Of a stretch of 64,000 nt of DNA, positions 8,720 to 17,770 are shown piece after piece (the first letter of the stretch is position 1; the number at the start of each line of letters is the position of its first letter). A program made the translations under genes and the position numbers. The stretch lies in contig CBFIIQ010000001.1 of assembly GCA_965662685.1 (NCBI GenBank), positions 124,001-188,000 on the forward strand, read 5' to 3'. The notes beneath the pieces are model-generated. The model saw only the letters and a program-made list of their open reading frames with translations, searched no databases and had not been told where the DNA came from. The stretch is from Eutrophocola sp965662685. Its GTDB lineage: Bacteria > Pseudomonadota > Gammaproteobacteria > Pseudomonadales > Pseudohongiellaceae.

Positions 8720-9331
8720 CTAAATGATCGCGATCCAGCGTTCAATGCCTTTAAGGATCATATCCACTGCAAAGGAACCGGTAAACAGTGCGGTAATACG
8801 CCCGGCAATCTCAACGTAGCGCTCTACATATCTTTCTTTACGGGTCTGAACGAAATCGTGGATCTTTTTGAACAGGATGATGGATCCAAGCGCAGCAACC
8901 AGGCCCAGCGCGATAGCCAGGCTGGACATGACCAGGCCAAGCTGGGTGCCGGCAATAACACTGGCACTGATGGTACCGGGACCGACAATAAAGGGCATCG
9001 CAATGGCGCCAGCGATTTCGCTAGAATGGGGATTGATCGAAGCCATGGGTGGGCCAATACCGAGTATCAGTCTTATGCCAATAATGAGAAAAGTAATACC
9101 GCCGAAGATCATAAAGGCAAGGAAGCGAATCTGCAGCACATTGTCAAAAATCACTTCGCCGAGCCAGGCGAAAAGAAAAAACACGCAAAAACTGATGAGC
9201 CCGGCACGGGTCATGATGCGCGTGAACTGTCCGAATGAAACTTCCTTTATCAAGGAAAGCAGGTAAACGCTCATGATGAAAGGGTTAAGCAGGACAAAAA
9301 TCAGCAACATTGATTGAAAAAATACATCCAT
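8720..9331 (-). CDS. MarC-family integral membrane protein
   Basis: The 203 residues form about six membrane spans and match MarC (UPF0056) along the full length: VLLNPFIMSVYLLSL at the start, GGITFLIIGIRLILG, and the hallmark AIAMPFIVGPGTISASV near residue 110. MarC proteins are inner-membrane proteins of unknown transport function; the name comes from a multiple-antibiotic-resistance locus but no resistance role is established. The gene precedes the DUF2272 gene and follows the DUF1552 gene on the same strand, with 83 bases between it and the latter. Confidence 0.9.
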   Translation of the reverse strand: MDVFFQSMLLIFVLLNPFIMSVYLLSLIKEVSFGQFTRIMTRAGLISFCVFFLFAWLGEVIFDNVLQIRFLAFMIFGGITFLIIGIRLILGIGPPMASINPHSSEIAGAIAMPFIVGPGTISASVIAGTQLGLVMSSLAIALGLVAALGSIILFKKIHDFVQTRKERYVERYVEIAGRITALFTGSFAVDMILKGIERWIAII

Positions 9332-9414
9332 ATCGACTTTTAACTTTCCCGGCCGAAACTAAAGCCAGGGAATAATCCTTTTAGTGATTTTCAGTTTGAT
9401 TATGACGATCGGCT

Positions 9415-10767
9415 TCAGACTTCGCTAATGATGCCAGTAGCATTGGCCCACTGATCCACTTCGATCCCCAGCTTATCCAGCATGGTCAAATGCAGATTGG
9501 CAATCGGTGTGCGCTCCGGCAGATCGATATGCTGACCACCGAGCTTCATGGTTCCAGCGCCACCGCCCACCAGGATGTTGGGTAGCGGATAGTTATTATG
9601 CATATCGCTGTTGCTCATATTGGAGCCATACATAAACAGCGAGTTATCCAGCAGGGAGCCTTCGCCATCAGGGGTATTGGCCAGTTTGTCCAGGAAGGCA
9701 CTGAATTGTTCTACGTGCCAGGTCTGAATCCGCACCAATCGGCGCAGGCGCTCAAGATCATTGGCATGATGTGACAGCGGATGGAAGGCATCCGGCACAC
9801 CGATGTGATTATAGGTACGATTGGTGCCTTCTGACACCATAATATAGGAAGCAACGCGGGTCAGATTGGCCTGATAAGCCAGCGCAATCAGATCAAACAA
9901 CAGTTTTACCTGCTCATCAAACCGGTCCAGTTCACCCACCGGAGCCTGGGGAATATCAAAACCGGACAGATCCTGCCCTGCCGCCATATTCACGCGTCGC
10001 TCAATTTCACGCACGGTATCCAGGTAGCCATCCAGCAACAGCTTGTCACTGGGGCCCAGCGTTTTCTGCAGGGCATTGGTGCGCTCGGCGATCAGATCAA
10101 GAATACTGGCTTTCTGACGAATGATGGCATCACGTTCCTGGGCATTGTCTCCCTCACCAAACAATTGCAGGAAGATCTTGCGGGGATTGAACTCCATGGG
10201 CAACGGTGAGTTAGCATTCCTGAAGGAAAGAGTGGAAGAGTAATAACAGCCCCCTGTGCCCCCTCCGCAAGCTGCTACCTGAACGGTGGTTTCAGCGGCT
10301 ACTTCCAGGGAAGGCAGTGCCGTATCCTGGCCAATGCGCTGGGCAATCACCTGATCCAGAGTCGTGGTCATACTGGCACCGGCAGCGGCACTGTCCGGGC
10401 GCACGCCACTGAGCCAGGTCGCAGGAACGATGGTGTGCACGGAGCCGGCACTGGCGGCATTTTCCAGATTGCCAAAAGAGTTCACGTATTGCTTATGGGG
10501 TTCCAGCGAGGCCAGAATTTTACTGAGCTCGAAATTATCTCCGGCACCACGGGGTGTCCAGCTATCGAGTTCCGGACCATGGGCAGTGTTATGCATAATC
10601 GCGCCATGGGGAATATAAAAGAAACCGGTACGAATCTTCCCGGCGGCAGCTGTCTGGGCCAGCGCCGTACTTGCCGGAACCATGGCGTCCAGGAAAGGCA
10701 GCGCCAGTGACACACCCGCGCCTCTGAGAACCGCACGTCGACTCAGGTGTTTTTTGGTAAGAAACAT
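9415..10767 (-). CDS. DUF1552 exported protein, Tat signal
   Basis: This 450-residue protein begins with a twin-arginine signal (LSRRAVLRGAG) and an ALA cleavage region. I placed the start at the ATG 10765-10767 because GGAG lies 8 bases upstream and the Tat signal begins there; an in-frame extension to 10851 adds 28 unlikely residues. The body matches DUF1552: FFYIPHGAIMHN, MEFNPRKIF, YLDTVREIERRV, HHANDLERL, SLFMYGSNMSNS and a C-terminal LHLTMLDKLGI. Those segments recur in the paralogue at 13678-15018. DUF1552 proteins accompany DUF1592 cytochromes; their activity is unknown. This copy has no adjacent DUF1592 partner on its own strand. Confidence 0.9.
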   Translation of the reverse strand: MFLTKKHLSRRAVLRGAGVSLALPFLDAMVPASTALAQTAAAGKIRTGFFYIPHGAIMHNTAHGPELDSWTPRGAGDNFELSKILASLEPHKQYVNSFGNLENAASAGSVHTIVPATWLSGVRPDSAAAGASMTTTLDQVIAQRIGQDTALPSLEVAAETTVQVAACGGGTGGCYYSSTLSFRNANSPLPMEFNPRKIFLQLFGEGDNAQERDAIIRQKASILDLIAERTNALQKTLGPSDKLLLDGYLDTVREIERRVNMAAGQDLSGFDIPQAPVGELDRFDEQVKLLFDLIALAYQANLTRVASYIMVSEGTNRTYNHIGVPDAFHPLSHHANDLERLRRLVRIQTWHVEQFSAFLDKLANTPDGEGSLLDNSLFMYGSNMSNSDMHNNYPLPNILVGGGAGTMKLGGQHIDLPERTPIANLHLTMLDKLGIEVDQWANATGIISEV

Positions 10768-11220
10768 GTCGTTGACTCCACTATATTCGGACTTTCCAAC
10801 CGGCGCATACGGGCTAGCTTTGATACGCCCTTTTCCACGATTTTTTTCCACTTGCCCTGTTAGCCCTATTATCAGGGTGCTGTTGATTTATGCCAAGGCA
10901 ACAGGCCGCCGTTGCTGCTTATTATATAGGCTAATAGCTCAGACTGTAGAGCCAAGCCTGACAATATCCAGCATTTCATTGAGGAAGTATTGTGAAATTT
11001 ACCGCCAGCCCTGAATTCTGCAGGCAGGAAGTCCTATAATTGGCGTTGATTTGAGCTGATATGAAGATAGGCAGACCAGAAACAGAAAGCAAGGAGAAGA
11101 AACTGGTCCAATCTGCGGTCTCACCTGGCTACGTATAACTTTGACTGCCACCTCTATATAATGCGAGATCCATGAAAATCGACAAAGTATCTGAATTTAT
11201 AACACAGCGAAAAAAAATAC
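10768..11220. other. Divergent control region between two DUF1552/DUF1592 units
   Basis: These 453 bases separate a minus-strand DUF1552 gene from the plus-strand DUF1592-DUF1552 group, so both promoters should lie here. Two TATAAT hexamers occur, at 11035-11040 and 11157-11162, but neither has a well-spaced -35 box; the TTGACT before the second is only 10 bases away. The leader before 11221 is A-rich and lacks a clear ribosome binding site. Confidence 0.4.
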
Positions 11221-13674
11221 ATGAGTAACAAAGCAAGCATGTTTATCACAGCAATCAGCTTGAAAAAGGCACAAGACCATCGGGCAGGACTTTCTCCGTT
11301 TGTGTTCGCCGGTTTGGCTGCGCCTTTAATCTGGCTAGGTTTGTCTTTTCAGACGGTCAGTGCACAGGATTCCGCCCAGGACCTGATTCAAACCTATTGT
11401 GTCGACTGCCATAATCTTGAGGATTACTCTGGCGGCATTGCCTTCGACCTGATGGACATGAACCAACTCACCCAGGATCATGAAACCTGGGAGATGGCGA
11501 TCAACAAACTGCGCGGTCGCCTGATGCCACCTACCGGAGCAATGCAACCAAGCCAGGTCGAAGTGGACACGCTGGTCAGCTCACTTGAGACCACTATCGA
11601 TTCCAGTCTGGAAGAAATGCATATCGGCCATGTACCGGTTCAACGTCTTAACCGAACCGAGTTCGCTACCATTGTGGAAGATCTGCTGGCGGTAGAAGTT
11701 GACCCTGCACAGTTACTGCCCAGCGAAATCGAAGTGGAAGGTTTCGACAATATTGCCAATGCGCTGGGCTCATCGCCGTCTTTCCTGGAACAATATATCG
11801 CTGCCACACGACTTGTTGCTACCGAGGCAGTAGGCGCCCCTGTAGCCAAATTTGCCAACGTGTTTCATCCTCTACCCGACCGCGGTTTCGGCAGCAATGT
11901 TTCGCGTAATCACATTGACGGCTTTCCTCTGGGCACCCGCGGCGGCATGCGTTTTACCCACTTCTTTCCCGCAGACGGTGAATACCGCTTCAGTGTTCTG
12001 GATATCGACGCTGGCCTCTATCCCCGTGGCATGGAAACAGCCGCCACCATGGTTATCCTGGTTGATGGCAAGGAAGTAAACCGTGTCGACATTGGTGGCC
12101 CTGAAGATCTGGCCATAGCGACACGCGATGGCGTAGTTGGCGGTGATGTCATCCTGGCAAAACTGGCAGGACTTTCGGCAGATGTCGAAGTAGGCACTCA
12201 TGAAGTGATCATTACTTTTGTTGAACGCTCCTGGGGCGCCAGTAATAACGCCACAGGCAATGGCAGAGTGTCCGGGATGCCGAGAATCGGTCTCGGTGTC
12301 GAAGTCGAAGGCCCGTTTAACCCTACCGGCCTTTCCCTTAGCGAAAGTCGGGAAAGAATTTTTACCTGCCAGCCATCGGAATTGGCAGAAGAACGTCCCT
12401 GTGCGGAAAACATCGCCCGTAACCTGGCTACCAAAGCTTTTCGTCGCCCAGTGGGCGATGAGGATCTGGAATGGTTGATGCCGTTCTATGAAGTCGGACG
12501 TGCTGAAGCCGGCGGTTTTGATGCCGGTATCATAGAGCTGGTGACAGCCATTCTCTCAAGCCCCGATTTCCTCTATCGCTCATTGAAAATCACTTCAAAT
12601 GAGCCACGGGTACTCAATGATGTAGAACTGGCTTCGCGGCTGTCTTTCTTTATGTGGAGCCAGGGTCCTGATGAAGAGTTGATTGAGCTGGCCGCACAAA
12701 GCAAGCTGTCAAACCCTGACGTCATGGAGGCACAGGTGCTGCGTATGCTGGCAGATCCACGCGCCAATTCACTGATCGAAAATTTTGCGCTGGCCTGGCT
12801 CAACCTTGATGAGCTGGATGCAGTCCAGCCAACTGAGCGCGGCTTTAATGATGGCATGCGAACCAATTTCGAGCGCGAAATCCGCCTCTTCCTCGCCAGT
12901 GTATTGCTGGAGAATCGCAGTGTGCATGAACTGCTGACGGCTGACTGGACTTACGTTAATGATTCCCTTGCCGCTCATTATGGTATTAATGGCGTTCTCG
13001 GCAGCCAGTTCCGTCGTGTCACCCTTGACGATGAAAATCGCTGGGGGCTGCTCGGCAAAGGCGCCACGCTGTTAAGAACCTCATACGGCGATCGCACTTC
13101 GCCGGTATTGCGAGGTGCCTGGGTACTGGATCGAATCCTTGGAACTCCTCCGGCTCCCCCGCCTCCCAATGTGGAAGTCGATCTTTCTATCCGCGAAGGC
13201 GAAGCTCCCACTACTGTTCGTGCCAGACTGGAAGTGCACCGCGAAAATCCAACCTGTCAGGCCTGTCATGGTGCCATCGATCCGCCCGGGCTGGCACTGG
13301 AAAACTTTGATCTTACCGGACGCTGGCGCGAGGTTGACCGTCAGGCCAATGCGGTCATCGATGCCTCCACCATTCTCAATAGTGGTATAGAAATTAACGG
13401 CCCAAGTGAATTGCGCAAACACCTGTTAAGCAGGGAAGATCAATTACCGGCGACCATCACCAAGCGCCTGATGATGTACGCCATGAATCGCGAAATGGAG
13501 TATTTTGACATGCCTTTGGTACGTGAGGTTGTACGCAAATCGGCCGAAGACAATTACACCTTTGCCTCTATTGTTACCGGCATCGTCAACAGCGACGCCT
13601 TTAGAATGCAGGGTCCCGAAGAAAACCATGACGAGTCGGCTGTAGCACTCGCAACAAACGAATCAGGGAGATAA
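11221..13674 (+). CDS. DUF1592-family planctomycete-type cytochrome
   Basis: This 817-residue exported protein has an N-terminal hydrophobic segment (about residues 26-48) ending VSAQD. A heme motif CVDCH follows (C60, C63, H64), with RLMPPTGA and VPVQRLNRTEF leading into DUF1587. A beta-rich middle (FPADGEYRFSVLD) comes before DUF1595/DUF1592. DUF1588 carries a second motif CQACH (C679, C682, H683) and GLALENFD, and DUF1585 closes the protein. The domain order is that of planctomycete-type cytochromes, also common in marine gammaproteobacteria. Its stop lies 3 bases before the DUF1552 start, so the two are certainly co-transcribed and probably act together in the periplasm. Two heme sites suggest electron transfer, but no substrate is known. 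The ATG at 11221 has a weak ribosome binding site; a later start is possible. Confidence 0.93.
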   Translation: MSNKASMFITAISLKKAQDHRAGLSPFVFAGLAAPLIWLGLSFQTVSAQDSAQDLIQTYCVDCHNLEDYSGGIAFDLMDMNQLTQDHETWEMAINKLRGRLMPPTGAMQPSQVEVDTLVSSLETTIDSSLEEMHIGHVPVQRLNRTEFATIVEDLLAVEVDPAQLLPSEIEVEGFDNIANALGSSPSFLEQYIAATRLVATEAVGAPVAKFANVFHPLPDRGFGSNVSRNHIDGFPLGTRGGMRFTHFFPADGEYRFSVLDIDAGLYPRGMETAATMVILVDGKEVNRVDIGGPEDLAIATRDGVVGGDVILAKLAGLSADVEVGTHEVIITFVERSWGASNNATGNGRVSGMPRIGLGVEVEGPFNPTGLSLSESRERIFTCQPSELAEERPCAENIARNLATKAFRRPVGDEDLEWLMPFYEVGRAEAGGFDAGIIELVTAILSSPDFLYRSLKITSNEPRVLNDVELASRLSFFMWSQGPDEELIELAAQSKLSNPDVMEAQVLRMLADPRANSLIENFALAWLNLDELDAVQPTERGFNDGMRTNFEREIRLFLASVLLENRSVHELLTADWTYVNDSLAAHYGINGVLGSQFRRVTLDDENRWGLLGKGATLLRTSYGDRTSPVLRGAWVLDRILGTPPAPPPPNVEVDLSIREGEAPTTVRARLEVHRENPTCQACHGAIDPPGLALENFDLTGRWREVDRQANAVIDASTILNSGIEINGPSELRKHLLSREDQLPATITKRLMMYAMNREMEYFDMPLVREVVRKSAEDNYTFASIVTGIVNSDAFRMQGPEENHDESAVALATNESGR

Positions 13675-13677
13675 ACA

Positions 13678-15018
13678 ATGGCCCATTTTCTCACCAAGAA
13701 ACATCTGTCCCGACGGACACTGCTACGCAGTGGTGCAGTAGGTTTGGGACTGCCCTTCCTCGAAGCCATGGTACCCGCAGGTACAGCATTGGCTCAGGTT
13801 GACGCCATGCCGAAAAAACGTGCCGGGTTTTTCTATCTTCCCCATGGCACCATCATGAATAACACTCCTTTGGGCAAGGAAGTGGATAAATGGACCTGCA
13901 CTGGCGCAGGTGACAACTTTCAGCTCGGCAGTATTCTTGAGCCCCTGGATCCCCTGAAACAGTACCTTACTACATTCGAAAACATTGAAAATACCGCAGC
14001 CGGTGGCTCAGTGCATACACTCAACCCAGCCACCTGGCTTTCCTGTGTACGCCCCGGTACTGGCTCAACACCGGAACTGGCTACTACACTGGACCAGGTC
14101 ATTGCCCAACAGCTGGGACAGGAAACGGCATTGCCGTCCATGGAATTGGCCACCGAAACTACTATTCAGGTGGCAGCAGGTAACGGCGGATTTTATGCGG
14201 TTACCACGTCTTTTAGTGCCCCAAACAAACCACTGCCTATGGAATTTAATCCACGCAAGGTTTTCATTCAGTTAATGGGTCCCTATGATACGCAGGAAGA
14301 GCGCGAAATGATCCTGCGCAAGAACAGCAGCATCCTCGACATGATTGCCGATCGCACCCGGGCTCTGCAGAAGGATCTTGGTAATGGTGACCGTGCCTTG
14401 CTGTCTGATTACCTGGATACGGTGCGGGAAATTGAGCGCCGGGTTCAGCTGGCGGGCGAACAGGACCTGACCGGCGTTGATGTACCGACGGCTCCAGTAG
14501 GTGAGTTCGAGAACTTTGATGACCAGATCACCATGATGTTCGACCTCATCGCCCTGGCTTACCAGGCAGATCTGTCAAGAATCTCCACATTGGTCATGGC
14601 CGCTGAAGGGACTGACCGTACCTACCCCCAGGTGAATGTTGCTGGCGGCTTCCATCCCACCAGTCATCACACCAATAATCCGGAACGTATTGCCGAACTG
14701 ATCCGTATCCAGAGTTATCACATGAAACATTTTGCACGTTTCGTTCAGAAATTGGCCGACACCCCGGATGGTGATGGCAGCATACTCGACCACTCCCTGT
14801 TTCTTTATGGCTCAAATATGGGCAACAGTAATCAACATGACAACTATCCGCTGCCGGCAATCCTTATGGGCGGCGCCAGCGGTGCAGTGAAGGGTGGCAA
14901 GAACATCATCCTGCCGGAGCGCACGCCACTGGCCAATGTACACCTGACGATTCTCGAAAGACTCGGCATTCCCCAGGAAAGTTTTGGAAACAGCACCGGA
15001 ACCATCGCCGACGTATAA
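13678..15018 (+). CDS. DUF1552 exported protein, Tat signal
   Basis: This 446-residue protein begins with a Tat signal (LSRRTLLRSGA, cleavage near ALAQ). The DUF1552 body shows FFYLPHGTIMNN, MEFNPRKVF, YLDTVREIERRV, DLIALAYQADL and SLFLYGSNMGNS. Many blocks are near-identical in order and spacing to the copy at 9415-10767. AGGGAGATAAAC gives a good ribosome binding site before the ATG. Tat export implies folding, possibly with a cofactor, before export. It follows the DUF1592 gene by 3 bases and precedes an MBL-fold lipoprotein gene by 33 bases. Function is unknown; the fixed pairing in many genomes suggests a two-component periplasmic enzyme. Confidence 0.93.
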   Translation: MAHFLTKKHLSRRTLLRSGAVGLGLPFLEAMVPAGTALAQVDAMPKKRAGFFYLPHGTIMNNTPLGKEVDKWTCTGAGDNFQLGSILEPLDPLKQYLTTFENIENTAAGGSVHTLNPATWLSCVRPGTGSTPELATTLDQVIAQQLGQETALPSMELATETTIQVAAGNGGFYAVTTSFSAPNKPLPMEFNPRKVFIQLMGPYDTQEEREMILRKNSSILDMIADRTRALQKDLGNGDRALLSDYLDTVREIERRVQLAGEQDLTGVDVPTAPVGEFENFDDQITMMFDLIALAYQADLSRISTLVMAAEGTDRTYPQVNVAGGFHPTSHHTNNPERIAELIRIQSYHMKHFARFVQKLADTPDGDGSILDHSLFLYGSNMGNSNQHDNYPLPAILMGGASGAVKGGKNIILPERTPLANVHLTILERLGIPQESFGNSTGTIADV

Positions 15019-15051
15019 AGACATAGAAAAAATATAACGAGCAGACAGTTT

Positions 15052-16017
15052 ATGAAGAAGAACGACCGTAGAACCATTCTGAAGGCCGGCTTGCACGGCC
15101 TGGTGACTGTGCCTGCATTGACCGGACTTGCCGCTTGTTCAGGTGAGCAGCAAGACCAGGAACAGGGAACGCCGCAAATTGTTGCAGCGCCAAGCCGCCT
15201 GCCAACCGAGTCTCTGGGTGACTCAGTTACTTTGATCAGTGGCGCGCCGGGCAATGTCCTTGCCCTGACCACTGACGCAGGTCTGATGCTTATCGACAGT
15301 GGTTCGGCAGCACAGGCACCCTCGGTTCAACTTAGTCTCGACAACAGCCAGGTTCATACCCTGTTCAATACCCACTACCATCCGGATCAGACTGGCGGCA
15401 ACGCCCTGTTCGGTGAAGCCGGCGCGGCCATTCATTCCCATGAAATTACCCGTCAGTGGTTGTCCGCCGATTATTATATTCCGGCGCAGGATCGCTGGGT
15501 AAGTGCGCCTCCGGCGGTGGCTCGCCCTACTCATACTTTTAGAAATAAAGGCGAGATGACGGCAGGTTCCGCAACCATCGAATATGGTTATCTACTGGAA
15601 GCCCACACGCGCGGCGATGCCTATGTATTTCTTCGTGATGCCAACATTCTGGCTGCAGGTGATGTGGCCTCTCCGTTACGCGACCCTGAGCTCGACTGGT
15701 ATTCCGGTGCCTGGCTCGGCGGCCGCGTGGATGCAATGGATGACATTCTGGAACTCGCGAATGCTGACACACTTATCGTGCCAGCCTATGGGGCCGTCAT
15801 GACGATGGCCGACTTTCAGGCCGAACGCGACATGATGTGGCATTTGTGGGAACGCTGTTCGACACTGGTAAGTAATGGTCGCAGCGCACAGGACATGCTC
15901 GAGGCCGGCGTAATGGATGAGATTGACCGTGAATTTGATGATCCCTACCGCTTCCTTTACGACGTCGCCAAGGGGCTATGGGCGCACTATACAAATTTCG
16001 GTGGCAAAACTGTCTGA
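15052..16017 (+). CDS. MBL-fold hydrolase, Tat/lipoprotein signal
   Basis: This 321-residue protein has both a twin-arginine start (DRRTILKAG, residues 5-13) and a lipobox LAAC with Cys29, suggesting export in folded form and lipid anchoring. The MBL metal motif is HYHPDQTGGN (His108, His110, Asp112) with a nearby IHSHE; EAHTRGDA and AAGDV supply the later ligands. This arrangement occurs in SoxH-like and quinoprotein-relay-like MBL proteins, whose substrates are mostly undefined. It follows the DUF1552 gene by 33 bases and precedes the ankyrin gene by 37 bases, so it is probably part of the same operon. Confidence 0.88.
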   Translation: MKKNDRRTILKAGLHGLVTVPALTGLAACSGEQQDQEQGTPQIVAAPSRLPTESLGDSVTLISGAPGNVLALTTDAGLMLIDSGSAAQAPSVQLSLDNSQVHTLFNTHYHPDQTGGNALFGEAGAAIHSHEITRQWLSADYYIPAQDRWVSAPPAVARPTHTFRNKGEMTAGSATIEYGYLLEAHTRGDAYVFLRDANILAAGDVASPLRDPELDWYSGAWLGGRVDAMDDILELANADTLIVPAYGAVMTMADFQAERDMMWHLWERCSTLVSNGRSAQDMLEAGVMDEIDREFDDPYRFLYDVAKGLWAHYTNFGGKTV

Positions 16018-16054
16018 GCTTGGCTCCTCTTTAATAAGACTAAGGTTTCTGGAA

Positions 16055-17650
16055 ATGAAAAAACTTTTAATCAAAAATCTAATCGGAACCTGCGCATTAA
16101 GTCTGCTGACCTTAATGTCGTCTGCAACTTTCGCACAGGACAGTCTGATTGACCTTATTCGAGACGGCCAGCGCGACGCTGCCCTGGCAGCAATCACCGC
16201 ACCAGATACCGACATCAATGCACTTATCAATGCAACTACAGAAGATGGCGCTACTGCACTGCATTGGGCAACCTACTCTGTAGACCATGAACTGGTGGAA
16301 GCACTCCTTGCTGCAGGAGCCTTGGCCGACACTACTAATAATTATGGTTCATCGCCCTTAACCGAAGCGGTTAAACTAGGTGATGCTGAACTGGTGAAAT
16401 TACTGCTGGATGCCGGTGCTGATCCCGACTCACCCAACCAGGATAACCAGACCGCATTGATGCTGGCCTCCTATATTGGCTCGCTGGAAATAGCAGAAAT
16501 GCTGATAGAGAAAGGCGCCGATGTAAATGCCGTAGAAACCTTTCGCGGCCAGACTGCGCTGATGTGGGCATCTGCCGAGAATCATCCTGACCTGGCCGAA
16601 TTACTTCTTGAACATGGTGCCGATGTAAGTGTGAAAGCAGTGCACGATGACTGGCCACGTCAAATGACATCAGAGCCTCGCGCCCAGTTCCGCCCCACCG
16701 GCGGCCTCACTGCCTTACTCTATGCGGCGCGCTCGGGATGCTACCGTTGCGCGGTTGGTATCGTTGAGGCAGGTGCCGATATCGACCAGCCCAACCCGGA
16801 TGGCGTTACACCGTTGATCAATGCACTGGATAACAAGAGTTTTGATATCGCCATGTACCTGATTGATCAGGGCGCCAGAGTTAATGTCTGGGATATGAAT
16901 GGTCGTACCCCCCTCTATCTGGCTATCGATATGAATTCGTTTACACCACGCGGCTTTTTTGGCGGCGCGGTTGCTTCGGATGCGCGGGATGCACAAACCT
17001 ATACTGCCCTGGATGTGGCGAGACGACTGATTGAAATGGGCGTTGATGTTAACCATCAGATGACCCGCATTCGTCCCAATGGTCCGGGTCGAGGTCGCTT
17101 TGCTGACTATGATATGCGTGGCGGAACCGGGGCACTGATGGTTGCTACCTTCAGTCATGACCATGAAGCCATGGAATTATTACTGAACAATGGTGCAGAA
17201 GTGGATCTGCCCAATGTATTCCAGATCACCCCATTAATGTATGCCACCGGCATGAGTGGAAACGGGCGCGGACCCGGCGGTAATCTCGACGGCATTCAGG
17301 AACGTGCCATCAAGTCTATTGACCTGCTGCTGAATGCGGGTGCCGACATTAATGCCCAGGTCACTGACAGTCGCACCTTCACCGGCCAGCTGGATACCTA
17401 TATTCAGGGTCGTGATAACGAAGGTCGTACGGCTCTGCATAATGCTGCAGAACTGGGCTGGGAGAAAGTCGTTGCCCATCTGCTGGAACGCGGTGCCGAT
17501 CCCTCCATTGTTGATGCGGAAGGCCAGACAGCGCTGGATGAAGCCCTGGCTCCGGTAGTGAGCGGCCCGGGTGGACGTAACCGCCCGGATAGCGGTGATC
17601 GCGAAGCCGCAGTAGCGCTGCTGAACACTGCACTAGCCACATCAGAGTAG
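16055..17650 (+). CDS. Exported ankyrin-repeat protein
   Basis: The start is the ATG at 16055, giving 531 residues with a clear Sec signal peptide (MKKLLIKNL to ATFAQ). An in-frame extension to 15917 overlaps the MBL gene and lacks a signal. The mature protein is almost wholly ankyrin repeats, about ten, each with the G-ATALH-A or G-TPL-EAV pattern and a DAGADPD or EKGADVN turn. Two longer insertions carry Gly/Arg/Pro-rich stretches (GPGRGRF, GNGRGPGGN). It probably acts as a periplasmic scaffold. As last gene of the DUF1592 operon, followed by a strong terminator, it may assemble the DUF1592/DUF1552 proteins; that is inference. Confidence 0.9.
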   Translation: MKKLLIKNLIGTCALSLLTLMSSATFAQDSLIDLIRDGQRDAALAAITAPDTDINALINATTEDGATALHWATYSVDHELVEALLAAGALADTTNNYGSSPLTEAVKLGDAELVKLLLDAGADPDSPNQDNQTALMLASYIGSLEIAEMLIEKGADVNAVETFRGQTALMWASAENHPDLAELLLEHGADVSVKAVHDDWPRQMTSEPRAQFRPTGGLTALLYAARSGCYRCAVGIVEAGADIDQPNPDGVTPLINALDNKSFDIAMYLIDQGARVNVWDMNGRTPLYLAIDMNSFTPRGFFGGAVASDARDAQTYTALDVARRLIEMGVDVNHQMTRIRPNGPGRGRFADYDMRGGTGALMVATFSHDHEAMELLLNNGAEVDLPNVFQITPLMYATGMSGNGRGPGGNLDGIQERAIKSIDLLLNAGADINAQVTDSRTFTGQLDTYIQGRDNEGRTALHNAAELGWEKVVAHLLERGADPSIVDAEGQTALDEALAPVVSGPGGRNRPDSGDREAAVALLNTALATSE

Positions 17651-17663
17651 TCGTCTCTATAGG

Positions 17664-17706
17664 AATAAAGGTGCGTCCATGCTGACTTCACCTTTATCCT
17701 TTTCAT
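17664..17706 (+). terminator. Intrinsic terminator of the DUF1592-to-ankyrin operon
   Basis: The inverted repeat AGGAATAAAGGTG / CACCTTTATCCT has one bulged A, pairs over about 12 bases, and runs into a T-rich tract. It starts 13 bases after the ankyrin stop codon. Confidence 0.8.
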
Positions 17707-17770
17707 TCTTTATACTCTTTTACTCTTTTTTTATCCTTTACCCCTTCTATCAATTGTGAGGTTTGTTATT

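Noticed and set aside
10930..11000. A tRNA-like stretch with TAGCTCAGACTGTAGAGC
   Set aside because: It resembles a D-arm, but there is no anticodon arm, no GGTTCGAATCC-type T-arm and no acceptor stem pairing around it.
11140..11162. TTGACT and TATAAT as a promoter for the DUF1592 operon
   Set aside because: The two boxes are only 10 bases apart, far short of the 16-18 needed for sigma-70.
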